Assembly: GCA_003142915.1 (NCBI GenBank)
Contig: PLNZ01000150.1
Location: 1 to 11,554 of the forward strand
Length of the DNA stretch: 11,554 nucleotides
Direction of reading: 5' to 3'
From: Ignavibacteriales bacterium
GTDB lineage: Bacteria > Bacteroidota > Ignavibacteria > Ignavibacteriales > Ignavibacteriaceae
Notes under the pieces: generated by a model
Told to the model about the DNA's origin: nothing
Seen by the model: only the letters and a program-made list of their open reading frames with translations
Database searches by the model: none
Made by a program: the position numbers and the translations under genes
Part shown: positions 6,334-11,554 of the stretch, one piece after another
How positions within the stretch are numbered: the stretch's first letter is position 1
Layout: each line of letters begins with the position of its first letter

Positions 6334-7200
6334 ATGAATGGAAATTTAAGATTAGCATTACAGAAAAAAGGCCGGCTTACCGATAAGTCGCTTGAATTAC
6401 TTCGGCTATGCGGCATGGATATCGAAAATTATTCGGAGAGACTTGTTGTTACTGCAAGAAATTTTCCCCTTGACATTCTTTTCCTTAGGGATGATGATAT
6501 CCCGGAATATGTACGGGACGGCGTTGCTGATGTTGGAATTGTCGGCGAGGATGTTATTTATGAAAAGCAAATACCCTCAATTATAATTGAAAAATTAGGT
6601 TTCGGTAGATGCAGTTTAATGCTTGCTTATCCTGAGAACAAAGAGCTAAAAAAGCTGGAAGATATAGACGGGAAAACAATTGCCACTACTTATCCTAAAA
6701 TCTTAAAAGACTTTCTAAAGTCCAGGAGTCTTGATGCAAAAATAATTGAATTAAGCGGTTCTGTAGAAATTGCTCCTTCTTTAGGAGTTGCCGATTTAAT
6801 CTGCGATATAGTTTCTACGGGTAATACCTTAATGATGAATAAACTGAAAAAGTCATTCAAGGTTTTCGATTCGGAGGCTGTTCTAATCTCTGCAAATTCA
6901 TCGCTTAAAGATGAAAAGAAAAATGAATATCTTACAGATTTACGCCGTAGAATACGTTCCGTAATGACGGCAGGTTCATCAAAATATTTAATGATGAATA
7001 TACCTAAAGATTCCCTTAGTAAAATTATTGATATTATCCCTTCACTCAAAAGTCCGACTGTTTTGCATCTTGCCGAAGAAAATATGTTAGCGGTTCATGC
7101 AGTAATCCCTTCGGAAAGTTTCTGGCAAATAATAGATGATTTGAAGTCAGCCGGAGCATCCGGAATTTTATTATTACCAATCGAAAATTTAATTCAATGA
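6334..7200 (+). CDS. hisG: ATP phosphoribosyltransferase, long form (HisG)
   Basis: Catalyses the first and committed step of histidine synthesis, joining PRPP to N1 of ATP, in the cytoplasm. At 288 residues it is the long form with a C-terminal regulatory (ACT-like) domain, which in this family is the site of histidine feedback inhibition, and it needs no HisZ partner. The N-terminal catalytic part starts LRLALQKKGRL, includes VADVGIVGEDV (64-74), and has the PRPP-binding loop DLICDIVSTGNTL at 154-166. The regulatory domain, about 212-288, contains SPTVLHLAEENMLAVHAVIP. AAAGGA at 6320-6325 precedes the ATG by eight bases. Its TGA overlaps the hisD ATG (ATGA). It is the first structural gene after the attenuator. 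Confidence 0.96.
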   Translation: MNGNLRLALQKKGRLTDKSLELLRLCGMDIENYSERLVVTARNFPLDILFLRDDDIPEYVRDGVADVGIVGEDVIYEKQIPSIIIEKLGFGRCSLMLAYPENKELKKLEDIDGKTIATTYPKILKDFLKSRSLDAKIIELSGSVEIAPSLGVADLICDIVSTGNTLMMNKLKKSFKVFDSEAVLISANSSLKDEKKNEYLTDLRRRIRSVMTAGSSKYLMMNIPKDSLSKIIDIIPSLKSPTVLHLAEENMLAVHAVIPSESFWQIIDDLKSAGASGILLLPIENLIQ

Positions 7201-8480
7201 GACTTTATTATGTAAATAAATTGTCGCAAGAGGAAACGGCTTTATTAACAAAACGCCCGGCTATTAATCTTGAAAAAATATTAAACATCGTAAAACCCCT
7301 TTTAAATAACATAAAAGCCAGCGGATTAAAAGTGGCGCTTAGTTATGCAAAACAGTTTGATGGTTTTGGCGGCGAAGAAGTGCTCGTAACTAAAAAAGAA
7401 TTTGACGAAGCTGAAAAAAATCTCGATGTAAAAATAAAATCTGCATTAATAACCGCCTTTAACAACATCGAAAAATTTCATGTTAAACAATTTCCCGTAA
7501 AATATGAAACCGAAACAATGACGGGGATAAGTTGTTCCAGGGAATTTAGAGCAATAGAAAATGTTGGCTTGTATATTCCCGGGGGCAGCGCCGTACTTCC
7601 TTCAACAATGCTAATGCTTGGAATTCCGGCAAAGATAGCCGGCAATAGAAGGGTAATGGCTTGTTCGCCTTCAAAGAATAATAAAATAAATTTACCTCTT
7701 CTTTTTGCTGCAAAACTTTGCGGGATTGAAGAATTTTATAAATTAGGCGGCGCCCAGGCAATCGGGTTAATGGCTTATGGCGACAAGAAAGTTCTAAAGG
7801 TAAATAAAATATTCGGACCCGGCAACCAGTATGTAACGGCAGCAAAATTGTTAGTCAGCATAGACCCGGATGGCTGCTCAATTGATATGCCGGCAGGGCC
7901 AAGCGAAGTTTTAGTAATTGCCGACTCTTCCGCAAACCCCTCTTTTGTTGCAGCGGATTTGCTTTCGCAGGCGGAACACGGCGTTGATTCTCAGGTTGTG
8001 TTAATAACGACAACTTTAGGAATGGCTAACGACATTGAACTTGAACTGGTTAACCAGCTTGAACAACTCCCGCGGAAAAGTTTTGCATCAAAGGCATTGG
8101 AAAATTCATTCGTCTTAATTACCGAAGATATTGGGCAGGCAATTGACTTCAGCAATAAATATGCCCCGGAACACCTGATACTAAATGTAAATGAGCCTGA
8201 AAGATATGTCCGGAATATTATAAATGCCGGTTCGGTTTTCCTTGGTCAATATTCTCCTGAAAGCGCAGGTGATTATGCCTCGGGAACAAATCATTCTCTG
8301 CCTACATACAGTTATGCAAAAACTTACGGCGGCGTTTCGGTTGAAGCATTTATGAAGTCAATTACTTTTCAGAAATTAAGCAGAGAGGGACTTGAAAATA
8401 TTTCCGGAGCTGTAGAAACTCTGGCAGAAACTGAAGGTCTTCAGGCTCATAAAAATGCCGTACATATAAGATTAAAATAA
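7197..8480 (+). CDS. hisD: histidinol dehydrogenase (HisD)
   Basis: Zinc enzyme performing the last two NAD-dependent oxidations from L-histidinol to L-histidine. The 427 residues are the family length. The residues known from the E. coli enzyme are all present with a one-residue offset: zinc ligands Gln258 and His261 in LSQAEHG, Asp359 in SAGDYASG and His418 near the C-terminus, and the catalytic pair Glu325-His326 in YAPEHL. Other family signatures are GLYIPGGSAVLPST (124-137), GGAQAIGLMAYG (184-195) and FGPGNQYV (206-213). The start overlaps the hisG stop by four bases, which suggests translational coupling. A 107-base gap follows before hisC, the largest inside the operon. Confidence 0.97.
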   Translation: MRLYYVNKLSQEETALLTKRPAINLEKILNIVKPLLNNIKASGLKVALSYAKQFDGFGGEEVLVTKKEFDEAEKNLDVKIKSALITAFNNIEKFHVKQFPVKYETETMTGISCSREFRAIENVGLYIPGGSAVLPSTMLMLGIPAKIAGNRRVMACSPSKNNKINLPLLFAAKLCGIEEFYKLGGAQAIGLMAYGDKKVLKVNKIFGPGNQYVTAAKLLVSIDPDGCSIDMPAGPSEVLVIADSSANPSFVAADLLSQAEHGVDSQVVLITTTLGMANDIELELVNQLEQLPRKSFASKALENSFVLITEDIGQAIDFSNKYAPEHLILNVNEPERYVRNIINAGSVFLGQYSPESAGDYASGTNHSLPTYSYAKTYGGVSVEAFMKSITFQKLSREGLENISGAVETLAETEGLQAHKNAVHIRLK

Positions 8481-8550
8481 ATAATATTGTAATTTAAAAG
8501 AATTTCTTTCCGGGGAAGTAGGAATATATTTCAATTTCATATAATTTTGA

Positions 8551-8578
8551 AACCCTGCTTTTGCCGGAATAACCCTGC
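8551..8578 (+). repeat. short direct repeat in the hisD-hisC gap
   Basis: AACCCTGC occurs at 8551-8558 and again at 8571-8578, exactly 20 bases apart and just ahead of the hisC ribosome site. The rest of the 107-base gap is AT-rich with no visible gene or terminator. The spacing of two helical turns would suit a dimeric binding protein, but two 8-mers may equally be chance. Confidence 0.3.
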
Positions 8579-8587
8579 AAGGTACTT

Positions 8588-9664
8588 ATGGAAATAAAAG
8601 ATTTAGTAAGAAAAAATATTTTAAACTTAAAACCGTATACATCCGCAAGAGATATATACGAAGGTGATAAAGGTATCCTGCTGGATGCAAATGAAAACAG
8701 CTGGGGCTCAACATTTACAAGCATTGATAACCTCCATCTAAACCGGTATCCTGATCCCCACCAAAAAGATTTAAGACAACTTATAGAAAACGTTTTGTCT
8801 ATTCCTCATGAGAATCTTTTCTTCGGCGTTGGATCCGACGAAATTATTGATCTATTGATCAGGGTTTTTTGCAATCCCGGTAAAGATAAAGTATTGATAC
8901 CGGAACCAACCTATGGTATGTATAAGGTTGCCTGCGATATAAACGACGTTGAAACAATCGAGGTTTTACTTGACGATAATTTCCAGATTGATTTAAATGT
9001 AATTAGAGCAAGCTATACTGAAAATACGAAAATCTTTTTCTTATGTTCTCCCAATAATCCTACAGGTAACCTGCTAATGAAACAGGATGTTCTTCAGCTA
9101 TGTAAAGAATTTAATTCTATAATTATCATTGATGAAGCATATATAGATTTTGCAATTGAAGGTTCCTTTATAGACGAAATCAAAAATTATCCCAACCTGA
9201 TCGTTTTAAGAACATTCTCAAAAGCATGGGGCCTGGCAGGAATAAGACTCGGTTATTGCGCTGCTAATGAAGAGATTATTAATCTTCTTTTTAAGGTTAA
9301 AGCTCCATACAATATAAATTCTCTAACGCGTTATGCGCTTGAAATTTCATTAAGAAATTTGGAATTGAAAGAGAAATATATTAAAGGTATTATTAAAGAA
9401 AGGGAGCGACTAAAAAACCTGCTTGAAAGTCTCCCCGGCATTGCTAATGTATTTAACTCCGACGCAAATTTTCTACTGGTAAAATTTAACGACTCAACTG
9501 ATCGCAACAAAAAAGCAAAAGCAGTGTTAACAAAGCTTGCCGAAAGAGGAATAATAGTGAGAGACAGAAGTACTCAACCGAAACTTAAGAATTGTTTAAG
9601 AATTTCAATCGGTAATGAAGAAGAAAACGATCTGCTCTGGGATACAATAAAAAAGATAATTTAA
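8588..9664 (+). CDS. hisC: histidinol-phosphate aminotransferase (HisC)
   Basis: PLP-dependent class I/II (fold type I) aminotransferase that converts imidazole acetol phosphate and glutamate to L-histidinol phosphate. It has 358 residues, the usual length. Visible key positions are the substrate-side LDANENSWG (32-40) and YPDP, Asn157 in CSPNNPTGN, Asp182 and Tyr185 in IIDEAYIDF, the PLP Schiff-base Lys212 in TFSKAWGLAGIRLGY with phosphate-binding Arg220, and the carboxylate-binding Arg338 in LRISIG. The operon position between hisD and hisB makes HisC the right choice among related aminotransferases. AAGG lies six bases before the ATG. Confidence 0.95.
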   Translation: MEIKDLVRKNILNLKPYTSARDIYEGDKGILLDANENSWGSTFTSIDNLHLNRYPDPHQKDLRQLIENVLSIPHENLFFGVGSDEIIDLLIRVFCNPGKDKVLIPEPTYGMYKVACDINDVETIEVLLDDNFQIDLNVIRASYTENTKIFFLCSPNNPTGNLLMKQDVLQLCKEFNSIIIIDEAYIDFAIEGSFIDEIKNYPNLIVLRTFSKAWGLAGIRLGYCAANEEIINLLFKVKAPYNINSLTRYALEISLRNLELKEKYIKGIIKERERLKNLLESLPGIANVFNSDANFLLVKFNDSTDRNKKAKAVLTKLAERGIIVRDRSTQPKLKNCLRISIGNEEENDLLWDTIKKII

Positions 9665-9708
9665 TTTGAAATTTATAGCTGCTAAATTTATCAGAAAGAA
9701 GATAATAA

Positions 9709-10596
9709 ATGTATGAAGTAATAATTGATAAATCATTTTTTAATCTCGAATTTCCTTTATCAACCGGTTTGATCAGCGGATTAAAGAAACTTTCACAAAG
9801 AAATTTCATCATTTCAGTAAAAGATTTTAGCCCGTTTCAAGAGGAATCTTTGGTTAAAATACTTAACCTGGAGGGAATCAAAATAAATGAGAAGAAAGTT
9901 GATATTATTGAGAAAGTATTCTCAATAACCCCAAGTAAAATAAAGGACAAAATCTCTGTTAATGGAACAAAAATCGGTACTTTTGAAAAAGCAGTAAACT
10001 TAATTTTTTTAAATCTCCGCTCATCTATACAACATCGGAAGACAAAAGAAACAGATATTAAAATAGAACTCTCTCTTGACGGGAAAAGCGATTCAAGTAT
10101 AAATACCGGCATTGGTTTTTTCGACCATATGCTGGAGCAGATCGTTAAACATGCAAATATCAACTTAAAAATAAGTGTAAAAGGCGATCTTCATACAGAT
10201 GAACATCATACTGTTGAAGATGTTGGAATTACATTGGGTAATGCCTTAAGCGAAGCATTAGGAAATAAGTTAGGCATTAAACGTTATGGTTTTTATCTGC
10301 CTATGGATGATACGATTGCGAATTGCGCTATAGACCTTAGCGGAAGATCATATTTAAATTTTAATTGTAAATTTAGCAGAGAAACTGTGGGTGAATTTCC
10401 GACAGAACTGACTGAAGAATTTTTTAGAGGTTTGGCTTCAGGGTTAAAGGCAAATATTTTTATTAAAGCAAAAGGAAAGAACGATCACCACAAAATAGAA
10501 GCGATCTTTAAGGCTTTTGCTAAATCATTAAACGAAGCGTGCAGATTAGACGAAAGAAACGAAGGAATGCTTCCTTCAACTAAAGGAGTATTATGA
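9709..10596 (+). CDS. hisB: imidazoleglycerol-phosphate dehydratase (HisB) with a degenerate N-terminal HAD-like domain
   Basis: The C-terminal part, about 106-295, is a complete IGP dehydratase, which makes imidazole acetol phosphate and forms Mn-bound 24-mers. It shows RKTKETDI (110-117), TGIGFFDHMLEQ (133-144), DEHHTVEDVGI (164-174), YLPMDD (196-201) and DHHKIEAIFKA (259-269), so both metal-binding HHxxE motifs are intact. It is very like the dehydratase half of bifunctional Bacteroidota HisB. The first 105 residues are unusual. Bifunctional HisB has about 165 residues of HAD phosphatase beginning LFIDRDGT; here the equivalent is EVIIDKSFFN, with the second Asp of DxD absent, and SGLKKLSQRNFIISVKDFS only recalls the HAD core. 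I infer a shrunken, probably inactive phosphatase domain. The gene starts 44 bases after hisC and overlaps hisH by four bases (ATGA). Confidence 0.93.
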   Translation: MYEVIIDKSFFNLEFPLSTGLISGLKKLSQRNFIISVKDFSPFQEESLVKILNLEGIKINEKKVDIIEKVFSITPSKIKDKISVNGTKIGTFEKAVNLIFLNLRSSIQHRKTKETDIKIELSLDGKSDSSINTGIGFFDHMLEQIVKHANINLKISVKGDLHTDEHHTVEDVGITLGNALSEALGNKLGIKRYGFYLPMDDTIANCAIDLSGRSYLNFNCKFSRETVGEFPTELTEEFFRGLASGLKANIFIKAKGKNDHHKIEAIFKAFAKSLNEACRLDERNEGMLPSTKGVL

Positions 10597-11180
10597 TTGC
10601 ATTAATTGATTACGGTGCGGGTAATGTAGCTTCTGTTGCTAATGCATTGACAGAATTAGAAGAGGAATTTAAAATTACAAAAAACGAATCGGAAATCTGC
10701 CGGGCGGATAAGATAATTTTCCCAGGCGTTGGAGAAGCTTCATTTGCAATAAGACAACTCCACATGTTAAATTTATTCTCATTACTACGGATTGTAAAAA
10801 AGCCTATACTCGGTATTTGCCTTGGTATGCAATTAATGGCTGATCATTCAACTGAAGGAGATGTAACCTGTCTGGGAATATTCCACGGTGCGGCGGAAAA
10901 GTTTGATTCCACAAAAACAAAAGTCCCTCATATGGGTTGGAATGATATTGAAATTACTATTGAGAGTAAATTATTTCAGAGTATAAAAAGCGGGGAGCGC
11001 TTTTATTTTGCTAATTCTTATTATATCCCGGTAAATGAATATACTACTTCAATAACAAATAATAATATAAAATTCTCTTCAGCAATGGAAAAGGGAAACT
11101 TTTACGGCGTTCAATTTCATCCGGAAAAATCCGGCGATGCAGGGTTAAAACTTTTAAAAAACTTTGTTGAATTATGTTAG
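10593..11180 (+). CDS. hisH: imidazole glycerol phosphate synthase, glutaminase subunit (HisH)
   Basis: Class I glutamine amidotransferase that releases ammonia from glutamine and channels it to HisF for IGP and AICAR formation. The 195 residues fit the family. The nucleophile is Cys76 in GICLGMQLM, and the triad is completed by His176 and Glu178 in VQFHPEKSG. PGVGEASF (44-51) is the oxyanion-strand region and HMGWN (113-117) the HisF-facing signature. The usual VHSYY segment reads FANSYY here. AAAGGAG precedes the ATG, inside the end of hisB. The stop overlaps the hisA start by seven bases. HisF is expected downstream, outside the window. Confidence 0.96.
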   Translation: MIALIDYGAGNVASVANALTELEEEFKITKNESEICRADKIIFPGVGEASFAIRQLHMLNLFSLLRIVKKPILGICLGMQLMADHSTEGDVTCLGIFHGAAEKFDSTKTKVPHMGWNDIEITIESKLFQSIKSGERFYFANSYYIPVNEYTTSITNNNIKFSSAMEKGNFYGVQFHPEKSGDAGLKLLKNFVELC

Positions 11181-11554
11181 TAATTCCCGCTATAGATATT
11201 TATGAAAACTCAATTGTGCGTCTGAAAAAAGGCGACTTTGAAAGTATTACTTTCTATAAAAATACTCCTTTTCAACAGGCTAAACTATACGATTCTCTCG
11301 GCTTTCAATTTGTTCATATAGTCGACCTTGTTGGTTCTAAAACAGGTAAACTTACCGCATTGAAATCTATTGAAGAAATAAAAGCTGCAACAAGATTGAA
11401 AATAGAATTCGGAGGCGGAATAAGAGATGAGAAAACGGTTTCGGAATTATTTTCAGCCGGAATTGATTTTGTCATCATCGGTTCACTTTCGGTAAAAAAC
11501 AGGACGGAATTTGAACTTATACTGAGCAATTATCCCGCAGAAAAAATTATCGCG
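11174..11554 (+). CDS. hisA: ProFAR isomerase (HisA), N-terminal half, cut by the window edge
   Basis: The first 127 codons of the (beta/alpha)8-barrel isomerase that turns ProFAR into PRFAR. The sequence opens MLVIPAIDIYENSIVRLKKG with the catalytic Asp8. HIVDLVGSKTG (48-58) is on the third strand region, FGGGIRDEKTV (79-89) is one phosphate-binding loop, and IIGSLSVKN (101-109) starts the next. The family is about 240 residues long, so roughly half is missing, including the second catalytic Asp expected just beyond the edge. The ATG at 11174 overlaps the hisH stop (ATGTTAG), implying coupled translation; there is no clear Shine-Dalgarno. FGGGIR and the operon order favour HisA over its relative HisF. 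Confidence 0.94.
   Translation, partial: MLVIPAIDIYENSIVRLKKGDFESITFYKNTPFQQAKLYDSLGFQFVHIVDLVGSKTGKLTALKSIEEIKAATRLKIEFGGGIRDEKTVSELFSAGIDFVIIGSLSVKNRTEFELILSNYPAEKIIA

Noticed and set aside
6690..7049. 119-codon - strand ORF within hisG
   Set aside because: Antisense of a well conserved enzyme; no independent evidence for a gene.
9837..10163. 108-codon - strand ORF within hisB
   Set aside because: Antisense shadow. It spans the junction of the odd N-terminal domain and the dehydratase, but the + strand frame is continuous and conserved.

Overview
The window looks like chromosomal DNA from an AT-rich member of the Bacteroidota/Chlorobiota/Ignavibacteriota group. Three things point there. 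The one convincing promoter has the TAnnTTTG -7 element with a TTG about 18 bases upstream. The his gene order is G-D-C-B-H-A. The dehydratase half of HisB closely resembles the C-terminal half of bifunctional Bacteroidota HisB. Shine-Dalgarno-like sites are present before several genes, which would fit Ignavibacteriota better than flavobacteria, but the exact lineage is inference. There is no rRNA, tRNA, CRISPR array or transposase gene.

Left part (1-5929): a SemiSWEET-type sugar transporter on the + strand runs tail-to-tail into a series of mostly unrelated - strand genes. In map order these are a DUF3574 lipoprotein, a class I SAM-dependent methyltransferase, the remnant of a second methyltransferase, a YtxH-like small membrane protein, a secreted DUF1579 protein, a YgiD-type extradiol dioxygenase coupled to a DoxX-family membrane protein, and a MgtC/SapB-DUF4010 membrane protein. 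A 41-codon reading frame may overlap the start of the last one. An odd GC-rich patch of unknown origin lies near 917-961.

Middle part (5930-6333): the divergent intergenic region holds a GC-rich, nearly perfect 52-bp palindrome, the Bacteroidota-type promoter, and a complete histidine attenuator. The attenuator has a 21-codon leader peptide with His at positions 6, 10, 11 and 12, an intrinsic terminator, and an antiterminator segment placed where ribosome position would decide the fold.

Right part (6334-11554): the histidine biosynthesis operon hisG-hisD-hisC-hisB-hisH-hisA, with hisA cut by the window edge and hisF and hisIE probably beyond it. HisG (PRPP + ATP), HisA (ring opening), HisH (glutaminase for IGP synthase), HisB (IGP dehydratase), HisC (aminotransferase) and HisD (final oxidation) cover most of the pathway. 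The histidinol-phosphate phosphatase step is not clearly covered: HisB carries a short N-terminal domain that looks like a shrunken HAD phosphatase without the DxD catalytic motif.

The two strongest observations are the his attenuator, which no simple ORF call would find, and the degenerate N-terminal domain of HisB.
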